Part shown: positions 33,701-42,230 of the stretch, piece by piece | How the letters are laid out: each line of letters opens with the position of its first letter | Numbering within the stretch: position 1 is the first letter of the stretch | NCBI GenBank assembly: GCA_947495125.1 | Contig: CANLXL010000009.1 | Coordinates: 124,001-188,000, forward strand | Direction: 5' to 3' | From: an uncultured Flaviramulus sp. | Lineage (GTDB): Bacteria > Bacteroidota > Bacteroidia > Flavobacteriales > Flavobacteriaceae | DNA length: 64,000 nt | Notes under the pieces: generated by a model | Seen by the model: only the letters and a program-made list of their open reading frames with translations | Databases searched by the model: none | What the model was told of the DNA's origin: nothing | Position numbers and translations under genes: made by a program

Positions 33701-34717
33701 TTATATTTTTTTTCTGGTTTTTTGACCATATGCCTCAAGTGCCAGAACGATACCAATTCCAACGATGATATAGATTATGGCATAATAAGTCTCTGCACCT
33801 AAATCTGGGATAAAGCGTTCGTAATTTTCAACGATTCTCTCTCCCGAGGAGTCTAATAAAAAACGCCCGTCTTCATGTATTTTGTATCTGGTTTCTTTCC
33901 ATGGCCAGACCACACCTAAGGAACCAATAATGAACCCAATAATAGAGGCAAGCGTAATATTTTTATAATGTTTTAGAATATAACTCAGTACATGAGAAAA
34001 TGTAACCAGTCCGGTTATAGAGCCCAGAGTAAACACACTAAGAACTTTAAGCATTCTTATACGTTCCGGGTTTTCCATAAAGCTAAAATCACCACCCAAT
34101 ATTTCATAAAAGGTTGCCGACAAGGCGTTTACGGAATCCACCAAAAGTAAAACATAATTTCCAAAAAGAATAAGAATAAAGGATCCGGAGAATCCGGGAA
34201 GTGTCATTCCCGAGACACTAATAATCCCACAAAAGAAAACAAACCAAAGGTTGTCGTTTTCTTTGGCAGGGTTTAAAAAACTAATACTTAATCCTAAAGC
34301 TATACCAATTGCCAAAGCCGTATATGTTTTATAATTCCAGTCTTTAAAATCTTTGTTAATATAGTAAATAGAGCCAACTATCATGCCGAAAAAAACACTC
34401 CAAACATACAATTCATAATGTTTAATCAAATAGTCCAAAACTCTAGATACACTAAAATAACTTACGATCATTCCTAAAAAAAGAAGTCCTAAAAAACGCC
34501 CGTTGAGGTAATTGAAAAAACTTCTGAAGCGCCCATTAATCAATAATTTAAAGGCTTTACCATTTACTTTTTGTAGAGAATATATAAATTCCTCATAAAA
34601 CCCGGCAACAAACGCAACGACACCACCGGAAACCCCGGGAACCTTATTCGCCGCACCCATACCTAAGCCTTTAAGAATTAGAAATATTTTGTCGGTTAAT
34701 GTCCTGGTGCTTTGCAT
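33701..34717 (-). CDS. DUF368 (PopT-family) membrane protein, copy 2
   Basis: The 338-residue protein has eight or so hydrophobic segments and the DUF368 signatures GLGMGAANKVPGVSGG near the N-terminus and SGMTLPGFSGSFILILFG in the middle. These two P-G-(V/F)-SG(G/S) loops are related and form the inverted repeat of the fold. The family has been identified as polyprenyl-phosphate (undecaprenyl-phosphate) transporters, which would return the lipid carrier to the cytoplasmic face. Its ATG overlaps the stop of the upstream paralogue by one base (TAATG), so the two are translationally coupled. Compared with copy 1 it has a longer C-terminal loop. Confidence 0.88.
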   Translation of the reverse strand: MQSTRTLTDKIFLILKGLGMGAANKVPGVSGGVVAFVAGFYEEFIYSLQKVNGKAFKLLINGRFRSFFNYLNGRFLGLLFLGMIVSYFSVSRVLDYLIKHYELYVWSVFFGMIVGSIYYINKDFKDWNYKTYTALAIGIALGLSISFLNPAKENDNLWFVFFCGIISVSGMTLPGFSGSFILILFGNYVLLLVDSVNALSATFYEILGGDFSFMENPERIRMLKVLSVFTLGSITGLVTFSHVLSYILKHYKNITLASIIGFIIGSLGVVWPWKETRYKIHEDGRFLLDSSGERIVENYERFIPDLGAETYYAIIYIIVGIGIVLALEAYGQKTRKKI

Positions 34718-35637
34718 TATTGTTTTTTTGATCCTATTTTTTCAAGAATAAAAATAGTTAAAAAACCAAGAACCATTAAACTTATGGCGAATCCAATTTG
34801 ATTTTCACCAGGAAAAGAAAACGGAGAGATACTTTCTTGAAGCACCGGAGTTTTTATGCCCTTAGAATTGGTATGCCAGGTAAGGGTTTCTTTCCAAGGC
34901 CAAACTTTATTAAGTGATCCAAAAATAAAGCCTGTTAATAGTGCTAATGTTAAATTGTGATAATGTTTAAACAACCATTTTAATAAATGACTGAAACTTA
35001 ATAGACCAATAACTGCCCCTCCGGTAAAGATTGCTATTTTTTTTATGTCGAAATCGTGTAGCGCATCGCTTAGTGTTTTATATGCTCCAAGAATTATAAG
35101 TATGAAAGAACCGGAAATACCAGGGAGTATCATGGCGCAAATAGCGATAGCACCTGCTAAAAATAGAAAGGCAGAACTGTCATTATTATTAAGTGCCGGA
35201 AGCGTGGTAATATAAAAAGCGATACAAGCACCAATAAGCAAAGCGATTATTACCGAAACATTCCATTTGGTAATTTGTTTGCCTACAAAATATATACTCG
35301 CTACAATAAGACCAAAGAAGAAGGACCAAATCAATATGGGCTCATGCTCCAGCAAATATTTCGCTAACCTCATGAACGATATATAACTTACAATTACCCC
35401 CATTAAAAGAGCTATTATAAAGTTTCCGTTAGCCTGTAACCAAAACGCTCTTATCCCTTTAGAAAAGAGGGTTTTAAAAAGGGATGTATTAATATTACTT
35501 ATGGTTGAAATGAGTTCTTCATAAATCCCGGAAATAAAGGCGATCGTTCCGCCTGAAACCCCTGGGACGGCATCTGCGGCTCCCATAGCCAATCCTTTTA
35601 ATGTAATGACTAAGTAATCTAATAATCGTCTCTGCAT
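34717..35637 (-). CDS. DUF368 (PopT-family) membrane protein, copy 1
   Basis: The 306-residue polytopic membrane protein contains LKGLAMGAADAVPGVSGGTIAFISG and CAMILPGISGSFILIILG (the second loop), the paired DUF368 hallmarks. Both copies also share a GSLNKVWPWKET / GSLGVVWPWKET segment late in the sequence. By family it is expected to translocate undecaprenyl phosphate across the inner membrane. It is the first gene of the coupled pair. I saw no convincing promoter in the 134 bp upstream. The pair could work as two subunits, or one copy could have a different lipid substrate. Confidence 0.88.
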   Translation of the reverse strand: MQRRLLDYLVITLKGLAMGAADAVPGVSGGTIAFISGIYEELISTISNINTSLFKTLFSKGIRAFWLQANGNFIIALLMGVIVSYISFMRLAKYLLEHEPILIWSFFFGLIVASIYFVGKQITKWNVSVIIALLIGACIAFYITTLPALNNNDSSAFLFLAGAIAICAMILPGISGSFILIILGAYKTLSDALHDFDIKKIAIFTGGAVIGLLSFSHLLKWLFKHYHNLTLALLTGFIFGSLNKVWPWKETLTWHTNSKGIKTPVLQESISPFSFPGENQIGFAISLMVLGFLTIFILEKIGSKKQ

Positions 35638-35771
35638 ATTTTGATTTTACCTAATGGATTTATATCTTGATATTTAAGGATGGTACAAGCCACAATTTTA
35701 GATAACAATATTAATTATTTCGAGTGTAAACCATCTAAAGTCAAAGGTATACATTTTAATAAAATGGTTGT

Positions 35772-37163
35772 CTATTGATTTGATTTAAGTAAGGATTTTA
35801 CCTGGGCTTTTTTTGACACTTCCGGAAAAAGTTCGTCAATGATAAACGCATAATCCTCATTATACTTTAAGCCATTTTTTAAATGAAAAGACCCTTTAGA
35901 GTTTTCGTTTAACCGATAATACAAACCGGCCAAGCGGTATTCTAGTTCTGCATTTTCGGGGTAAAATTCCAGAGCTTGCTCAAAATTGAAAATAGCTGCT
36001 TCAGGCTCACCTAATTTAATCAATAAGTCGCCGCGCGATAACCAAGTATTCAATTCGTAGTTCCCTAATTCTAAAGTCTTTTTAAAACCGCGCTCTGCTT
36101 CTTCATAAAAGGTTAATCTTTGGTTGATCTGGGCGTATAATTTCCAGTAAATAACATTCTCAGTATCTATATTTATAGCTTTATTGATATAATAGAGCGC
36201 TTTTTGATAGTTCTTTTTTTTATTATAGAACTTAGTAATAGCTATCCAGCCTTTATCTAAAAGTGGGTCTTCATGTACAGTTTTGTAATAATATTGAACC
36301 GCTAACTCGTCATTCTTTAGTTTTTCGTAACAGTTGCCAATTCGCAATAGCGCAAAAGATGTAGGGTCATCCAACTTTAAGGTTACCGTATAATTTTCTA
36401 TGGCTTCTTCGTACCGATTTAATTTTTCTAAAACTTTACCACGTTCCAGATAAGCTCCAACAAATGTATCTTCTGAAATTATGGCGAAATCAAAAGACGT
36501 TAATGCCTTGTTGTAATTTTTTAATTCGGAGTATTGTTTGCCCAATTGATGCCAGGCCACTTCGCAATAAGGGTTTTTATCCAAAAACACATTCAAATAG
36601 GAAATGGCATCTTCATGCTGATTTAAATAATCGAAACAATAAATAATATTATATAGTGCTGAATAGTCCAGAGTATCCACTTCAAGACATTTCATAAAGT
36701 AAATTTTGGCATCCTCAAACTGATCTAAAAACAGGTATTCCATACCTATTAAAGAATATAAATCAACCACATCGTTGGTTAATTTAAGTGCTTGTTTTAA
36801 AACATCTATGGCTTGTTGATGCTCATCTTTTTTTGAAAGAATGTTTGCTTTTTGAATATAAATTTCCTCATTAGTCGGATCTAAACTGTATAACTCATTT
36901 AATAAAGTATCAGCTTCTTTAAGTTTATCTTCGAACACATAAACCTCAACTTTAAAAAGTTTTAAATTGATTGAAGTTGGGTGTTGGTCTAATCCTAATT
37001 TAATGGCTTTTTTGGCTAAAGCTATTTTGCCTTGATTGAGGTAATGGTGGATAATGTTTTCGAATTCTTCAGAATCGAAGAATAAAACATGGTTTGTTTT
37101 CAGCATCGATTCAAACTTTGTAAGAGGCAAATTGTTGTTGTTGTCATTATGACTAAACTCCAT
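35772..37163 (-). CDS. Tetratricopeptide repeat protein
   Basis: The 463-residue protein consists almost wholly of TPR helices from about residue 50 on. About eleven units with the usual small and aromatic pattern can be seen, for example YNIIYCFDYLNQHEDAISYL and AYLERGKVLEKLNRYEEAIE. It has no signal peptide and is probably a cytoplasmic scaffold. The ATG (MEFSHNDN) is chosen over a TTG nine codons upstream. It is a single gene with about 130 bp of gap on either side; partners are unknown. Confidence 0.88.
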   Translation of the reverse strand: MEFSHNDNNNNLPLTKFESMLKTNHVLFFDSEEFENIIHHYLNQGKIALAKKAIKLGLDQHPTSINLKLFKVEVYVFEDKLKEADTLLNELYSLDPTNEEIYIQKANILSKKDEHQQAIDVLKQALKLTNDVVDLYSLIGMEYLFLDQFEDAKIYFMKCLEVDTLDYSALYNIIYCFDYLNQHEDAISYLNVFLDKNPYCEVAWHQLGKQYSELKNYNKALTSFDFAIISEDTFVGAYLERGKVLEKLNRYEEAIENYTVTLKLDDPTSFALLRIGNCYEKLKNDELAVQYYYKTVHEDPLLDKGWIAITKFYNKKKNYQKALYYINKAINIDTENVIYWKLYAQINQRLTFYEEAERGFKKTLELGNYELNTWLSRGDLLIKLGEPEAAIFNFEQALEFYPENAELEYRLAGLYYRLNENSKGSFHLKNGLKYNEDYAFIIDELFPEVSKKAQVKSLLKSNQ

Positions 37164-37324
37164 AGGCACATTTGTAAGGTTCAACCACAATAAATTTAAG
37201 CTTCTATTTCATTTTTAATGCCGGAATGTATAAATGTTTTTAACAAAGTAATGAACAGTTATAGGTTTTATACTGTTTTGCGTTTTTTTCTGTTTGATTT
37301 TCAATATGTTGAAGTTGTTGAATA

Positions 37325-38503
37325 TTAATCAATGGTATTCAGAATTTCAATAATAAGCGCACATCCTTTGACGATTTCCGCATCAGAAATGGTTAAAGGC
37401 GGGGTAATTCTAACTGCTTTGGGTTCAAAAAGTAACCAGAATAAGATCAAACCTTGGTTTTGAGCATTAAGAATTAAGGTATTTGCTACATGTTCTGAAA
37501 CCGTAATTAATGCCAGCATTAATCCTTTTCCGCGTATTTCTGAAATTAAAGGGTGCACTAAAAGTGTTCTAAAGCGTTTTTCTTTTTCTAAGGTTTGTTG
37601 CATCAGACTACCGGTAAAAACCTCTCTTAAGGTTGCTAATGCAGAAGCGGCTATAAGGGGGTGGCCCCCAAAGGTAGTAATATGTCCTAATTTCGGACGA
37701 TCTTGTAATACCTCCATCAAAGCTGTTGAGGCTGTAAAAGCCCCAATGGGCATGCCGCCTCCCAAACCTTTCCCGATAACCAGAATATCGGGAGTACAAT
37801 GATAATGCTCGAATCCGAAACGCTTTCCGGTTCTACCAATTCCCGGTTGAATTTCATCCAAAATCAATAGAGCTCCTACCGCCGTACATCTTGCTCTTAC
37901 TTTTTTCAGATATCCATTTATGGGTTCAATAAAACCAGCGCCACCTTGTATGGTTTCTAAAATGACGCAGGCGGTTTTTGCCGTAATTTTATTTAAATCT
38001 TCCGGGTCGTTAAAATTAATAAAGGTGGTATTTGGCACAAGTGGTCTGAATGCACGCTTGCGTTCTTCAAAACCCATAACGCTCAGGGATCCTGCAGTAC
38101 TTCCATGATATGCCCGATGCGCTGCAATTATTTCTGAACGCCCGGTGGCACGTTTTGCTAGTTTTAGCGCTCCTTCAATAGCTTCTGTACCCGAGTTTGT
38201 TAAATAGGTTTTCTCTAAGGGGGCCGGAAGGTTTTCTGCCAGCAGTTTTGCAAGTTCGACAGCGGGTTTTTGAATATACTCGCCATATACCATCACATGT
38301 AGATGTTTGTCCAATTGCGATTTTATGGCATCAATGACTTTAGGGTGATTATGCCCTAAAGGGCAGGCTGATACCCCGGCAACAAAATCTAAGTGCGCTT
38401 TATTATGCGTATCATAAATATAAGATCCACGCGCATGGGATATCTCAATGGCTAAGGGGTGAGTAGAGGTTTGCGCTTGATATTTAAAAAAATCGGATGT
38501 CAT
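37325..38503 (-). CDS. Class III aminotransferase (acetylornithine/ornithine type)
   Basis: The 392-residue PLP enzyme has the cofactor-phosphate loop NSGTEAIEGALKLAK, AYHGSTAGSLSVMG, the PLP-ring Asp in LLILDEIQPGIGRTG and the Schiff-base Lys in VIGKGLGGGMPIGAF. It belongs to fold type I, class III. Candidates are acetylornithine, ornithine or succinylornithine aminotransferases; no arginine biosynthesis genes surround it, so the substrate stays open. Its ATG overlaps the stop of the OstA-like gene by one base (TAATG). This coupling is unexpected for the likely functions but is seen in the sequence. Confidence 0.9.
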   Translation of the reverse strand: MTSDFFKYQAQTSTHPLAIEISHARGSYIYDTHNKAHLDFVAGVSACPLGHNHPKVIDAIKSQLDKHLHVMVYGEYIQKPAVELAKLLAENLPAPLEKTYLTNSGTEAIEGALKLAKRATGRSEIIAAHRAYHGSTAGSLSVMGFEERKRAFRPLVPNTTFINFNDPEDLNKITAKTACVILETIQGGAGFIEPINGYLKKVRARCTAVGALLILDEIQPGIGRTGKRFGFEHYHCTPDILVIGKGLGGGMPIGAFTASTALMEVLQDRPKLGHITTFGGHPLIAASALATLREVFTGSLMQQTLEKEKRFRTLLVHPLISEIRGKGLMLALITVSEHVANTLILNAQNQGLILFWLLFEPKAVRITPPLTISDAEIVKGCALIIEILNTID

Positions 38504-40341
38504 TATTCTTTAGAAATACCTTTACGAGTAACCGGTTTTTTATTCTTCTTCGATGCCGCTTTAAGCGCTCTTATATTGTCGTCTTCGCTTGGAATATTTT
38601 GGTATGCCTTAGGAATGTTTCGCGATGCTTTCGGTTTTTCTCCTTTTGGGGTTTTAGCTTCAGAATCGGCCTTTTTTATGCGTTCCCGCATCTCCTCATC
38701 AAAGAAATCCTCCTGAGGGACATAATCCTCCAGACCTTTTATTACAGGAAGAACCAATGGTGGATCTTCACTAAACAAGTCTTCTACACTAAGTGGTCGT
38801 TCATCTTCTCTCCAATCGAAATCTTTTAATCGTTTTTCTTTTTCAGGAAAGTCTTCTTCAGGATAGGTTTTGGCATCAATAGTATTATATCTATTATATT
38901 CTTCTATTTCTTTATTTTCAAACAAAATATTAATGCTTCCTGATTTCGCTTTATCAATACCAAAAAGTTCTTGGTTTTCATTTCTAGCATAGTAAATTGA
39001 TTCGGCATTCTTGATGATATCAACTTGTCGCAATTCATTTTCTTCATTGAATAATCCAATTAGTCGTTGCCCATATATTTGATTATAACCATCTTCGCTG
39101 ATGGTATCTTTACTAATTAAGAAGGCATTTTTAAATACGAGAAGAGAATCTAATTTCTCGGTTTCAGGATTGGAGATCAAATGTATAGTGTCTCCGGTCA
39201 TTTGGTTCTTAACATTCCAAAGTATCGGTTTACGTTTTGTAGAAAACCTATCATCGGACCCTTTGTCAGATAGGTTTATCAGTTTTGTAAGTCCTGTTTC
39301 CTGATCTGCATGGATAGAATCGGCTTTTGCACTTAAGTCTGTTTTATAAATTTTGGCATTATAATAGGCTTTTATGATACGATGATCCGGTTTGCCCGTC
39401 ACAGTTATTTTATCGGCGTGCATGTATATGGAATCATTTTCCTGCACCGTTATTGCTAGAGCACGTTTGGTAATAAACAAGGAGTCCTTTTCTTTAAAGA
39501 CTTCAGCATAGTGGCCTTTTACAATACTGTGGTTTATGGTATCTGTAACTTTAATATTATTGGTAGCCGAAGCAAAACTAGCATTATTATCGAAATATAA
39601 ACTATCTCCTTCAATGATACGATCGTCGTAATCTATACGGGCATTTTTAAGCACGTAGCCTATTTTACTTTCGGTATCATAGAACCCTTTTTCACAATAG
39701 GTCACACTTTCTTCTGTGGTAATTGTCGACGGACCAAATAAATAGGCATGTCCGGTATCGGAATAAAAATCGAAATAGTTAGATTCTATGGTGGCTTCTT
39801 CATTTACCAACACGACATCTTCCACAAATTGGTATTTCTTGGTATCCATATAATACCGTCCGATTTTCGAGGTAATGGTTCCGGAAGAGTCTTTAACTAC
39901 GGTACCACCACTTCGGTAGAATGCTTGTTGTTTAATACGGTCAAAATATAAAGTGTCTGTTAAAATGGTTGAATTCGGGTCTTTTAAAACCACGTCCCCA
40001 CTAGCAAAGGCGAGTTGTGTTTTACCACTGTATTCCACATATTTTGAAACCATATTAATGGTATCACCTTGCTTCATTTTCACATTGCCATAAGCCTCGA
40101 TAAAATCGTCATTTCCATAATGTACGGCCTTATCGCACCATACATTCATACTTTTATGAATAATATGGACCTGCTGCTGGTCATTTCGGGTTAGAATGGT
40201 AGCTCCGGGAAATTTGACTTCATCTTTTGCAAAAGATCCTGAATATTTAATTTCAATCGTCTTTTTTTCTTGTGATTGTGTATGCACTGAAACAACCAAA
40301 AAGGATGCTAATAAAATGTAAAAATAAATCGGCTTTTTCAA
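38503..40341 (-). CDS. OstA/LptA-like protein
   Basis: The 612-residue protein has a signal peptide (about 1-22, with YILLASFLVVSVHTQS). Three or more OstA_2/LptA-like beta-jellyroll units follow (for example KMNVWCDKAVHYGNDDFIEAYGNVKMK as a spread motif around residues 64-92, and DSLYFDNNASFASATNNIKV near 250). The C-terminal 120 residues are charged and Lys/Pro-rich. By family it would form or contact the periplasmic LPS bridge from the inner to the outer membrane. It is much larger than E. coli LptA, as in other Bacteroidota. It is coupled to the downstream aminotransferase. Confidence 0.87.
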   Translation of the reverse strand: MKKPIYFYILLASFLVVSVHTQSQEKKTIEIKYSGSFAKDEVKFPGATILTRNDQQQVHIIHKSMNVWCDKAVHYGNDDFIEAYGNVKMKQGDTINMVSKYVEYSGKTQLAFASGDVVLKDPNSTILTDTLYFDRIKQQAFYRSGGTVVKDSSGTITSKIGRYYMDTKKYQFVEDVVLVNEEATIESNYFDFYSDTGHAYLFGPSTITTEESVTYCEKGFYDTESKIGYVLKNARIDYDDRIIEGDSLYFDNNASFASATNNIKVTDTINHSIVKGHYAEVFKEKDSLFITKRALAITVQENDSIYMHADKITVTGKPDHRIIKAYYNAKIYKTDLSAKADSIHADQETGLTKLINLSDKGSDDRFSTKRKPILWNVKNQMTGDTIHLISNPETEKLDSLLVFKNAFLISKDTISEDGYNQIYGQRLIGLFNEENELRQVDIIKNAESIYYARNENQELFGIDKAKSGSINILFENKEIEEYNRYNTIDAKTYPEEDFPEKEKRLKDFDWREDERPLSVEDLFSEDPPLVLPVIKGLEDYVPQEDFFDEEMRERIKKADSEAKTPKGEKPKASRNIPKAYQNIPSEDDNIRALKAASKKNKKPVTRKGISKE

Positions 40342-40358
40342 ATTGAAATGGTTTGTGA

Positions 40359-40366
40359 CAAAAATA
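40359..40366 (-). promoter_or_regulatory. Candidate -7 element of the OstA-like gene
   Basis: The minus strand reads TATTTTTG, a full TAnnTTTG match, 17 bp before the ATG and downstream of the purA terminator. Confidence 0.45.
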
Positions 40367-40400
40367 ACGATTATTATAAAGTATAATTGTTTTGAAACAA

Positions 40401-40431
40401 AAAACGCTCCAAAATAATTTTGGAGCGTTTT
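40401..40431 (-). terminator. Terminator after purA
   Basis: AAAACGCTCCAAAA and TTTTGGAGCGTTTT make a perfect 14-bp stem with a 3-base loop, with A- and T-tracts on both sides. It separates purA from the OstA-like gene and could work in both directions. Confidence 0.9.
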
Positions 40432-40452
40432 TAGATTGTATAAATCGATTCT

Positions 40453-41739
40453 CTACGAAACCAATTGCTCTCTAAAGATAGTCTGCTTCCTATCCGGTCC
40501 AACAGACACAATAGTAATTGGGATTTCCAGTTCTTTTTCTAAAAATGCAATGTAGCCATTTAAAGCTTCCGGCAGTTGTGATGCTTCAGACATTTCTGTT
40601 AAATCTTCAGCCCAACCACTAAATTCACTGTAAATAGGGGTTACATTTTCAGGTTCAATATTGTAGGGTAGGTGATAAATCTCTTCACCTTTATACTTAT
40701 AGGCTGTACATACTTTTAAGGTTTTAAACCCAGAAAGCACATCACCCTTCATCATCATTAATTGTGTTACGCCGTTAACCTGGCAGGCGTATTTTAGTGC
40801 TACTAAATCTAACCAGCCACAGCGTCTTGCCCGACCTGTGGTTGCTCCAAACTCATGACCAACGCGTGCCATGGTAGCCCCATCTTCATCAAACAATTCT
40901 GTTGGAAATGGTCCGGAGCCTACGCGGGTCGTATAAGCTTTAAAAATACCGAAGACTTCGCCAATTTGATTTGGAGAGACGCCTAAACCTGTGCAGGCAC
41001 CTGCAGCAGTCGTATTGCTTGATGTGACAAAAGGATAGGTTCCGAAATCGATATCTAATAAAGACCCTTGAGCACCTTCCGCCAGAATGGTTTTTCCGGA
41101 TTTTTGTGCCTGGTATATGTATTCTTCAGAATCTATAAAGGTTAATGATTTTAAAACCTTGATAGCTTCAAAAAACTCGGCTTCTAAATCTCCTAAATCG
41201 TATTCAATATCCACATTGTAATAGGAGATCATTGATTCATGCTTGTCTGCCAAATTTCTATAGCGTTCTTTCCAATCGCTTAATTCCAGGTCGCCAACGC
41301 GAATACCGTTTCTTCCTGTTTTATCCATATAAGTGGGACCAATACCTTTAAGTGTTGAACCTATCTTAGCTTTTCCTTTAGCCGCTTCACTGGCAGCATC
41401 CAGCAAACGATGTGTTGGTAATATAATGTGTGCTTTACGAGAAATAAGTAATGACTTCCTGTAGTCTACATCTTGCTCTTCAAGCTTATCAAGTTCCTTT
41501 TTAAAAATTACAGGATCTATAACAACACCGTTGCCCACTAAATTTGTAGCATCGTCATGAAAAATTCCTGAAGGAATGGTATGAAGCACATGCTTTTTGC
41601 CATTAAATACTAAGGTGTGTCCTGCATTTGGACCGCCTTGAAAACGCGCTATAATATTGTAGTTTGAGGTAAGCACGTCAACAATTTTTCCTTTGCCTTC
41701 GTCGCCCCATTGTAATCCTAGTAGTAAATCTACTGCCAT
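40453..41739 (-). CDS. purA: Adenylosuccinate synthase
   Basis: The N-terminus contains the GTP-binding P-loop GLQWGDEGKGKIVDVL (GDEGKGK at residues 12-18), followed by FQGGPNAGHT. Further signatures are STLKGIGPTYMDKTGR, LAEGAQGSLLDIDFGTYPFVTSSNT and GRARRCGWLDL. Length (428) is normal. It condenses IMP with aspartate using GTP in AMP synthesis. It starts 12 bp after the Fur-family gene, so the two are probably one transcript, ended by a strong terminator. Confidence 0.97.
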   Translation of the reverse strand: MAVDLLLGLQWGDEGKGKIVDVLTSNYNIIARFQGGPNAGHTLVFNGKKHVLHTIPSGIFHDDATNLVGNGVVIDPVIFKKELDKLEEQDVDYRKSLLISRKAHIILPTHRLLDAASEAAKGKAKIGSTLKGIGPTYMDKTGRNGIRVGDLELSDWKERYRNLADKHESMISYYNVDIEYDLGDLEAEFFEAIKVLKSLTFIDSEEYIYQAQKSGKTILAEGAQGSLLDIDFGTYPFVTSSNTTAAGACTGLGVSPNQIGEVFGIFKAYTTRVGSGPFPTELFDEDGATMARVGHEFGATTGRARRCGWLDLVALKYACQVNGVTQLMMMKGDVLSGFKTLKVCTAYKYKGEEIYHLPYNIEPENVTPIYSEFSGWAEDLTEMSEASQLPEALNGYIAFLEKELEIPITIVSVGPDRKQTIFREQLVS

Positions 41740-41751
41740 TGTAAAAAAAAG

Positions 41752-42204
41752 TTATTTGGTTGATTTTCTATTTCCGTAGAAATATAGTGAGTGGTTATTA
41801 ATTTCGATATCGAAAACTTCTTCGATTGTCTTTTTTATTGATTGTATGCGTGGGTCACAAAATTCAATGACTTCTCCTGTATCGGTCAAAATAACATGAT
41901 CGTGCTGTCTGTCGAAATACGATTTTTCGTAATGGGCCTGGTTTTGTCCAAATTGATGTTTTCTCACCAAACCACAATCTAAAAGGAGTTCTATGGTATT
42001 ATAAAGTGTCGCTCTTGATACCCGATATTTTTTGTTCTTCATATTTAAGTATAAAGACTCAATATCGAAGTGCTCGGTACTGTTGTAAATTTCCTGGAGT
42101 ATGGCGTAGCGCTCGGGAGTTTTTCGGTGCCCGTTTTCTTCTAAAAAGTTCGTGAAAACACTTTTTACGATGTCTTGATTTTTTGTATCTGACTTACCAC
42201 TCAT
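41752..42204 (-). CDS. Fur family transcriptional regulator
   Basis: The 150-residue protein has the Fur winged helix ([40 protein letters not shown]) and the dimer/metal domain [21 protein letters not shown]. The first structural-zinc CxxC that many Fur proteins have before GxVxEF reads L-T-D-T here, and the C-terminal CxxC is also absent, so a zinc-free or differently stabilised form is likely. His residues of the regulatory metal site remain. Whether it senses iron, zinc or peroxide cannot be told. It precedes purA by 12 bp. Confidence 0.93.
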   Translation of the reverse strand: MSGKSDTKNQDIVKSVFTNFLEENGHRKTPERYAILQEIYNSTEHFDIESLYLNMKNKKYRVSRATLYNTIELLLDCGLVRKHQFGQNQAHYEKSYFDRQHDHVILTDTGEVIEFCDPRIQSIKKTIEEVFDIEINNHSLYFYGNRKSTK

Positions 42205-42214
42205 AATTTCGACG

Positions 42215-42222
42215 CAAATTTA
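42215..42222 (-). promoter_or_regulatory. Candidate -7 element of the fur-purA unit
   Basis: The minus strand reads TAAATTTG (full TAnnTTTG match), 10 bp before the Fur ATG. Upstream, AGTGTAAA occurs twice in direct repeat, overlapping the 3' end of rel. Confidence 0.45.
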
Positions 42223-42230
42223 CACTTTTT

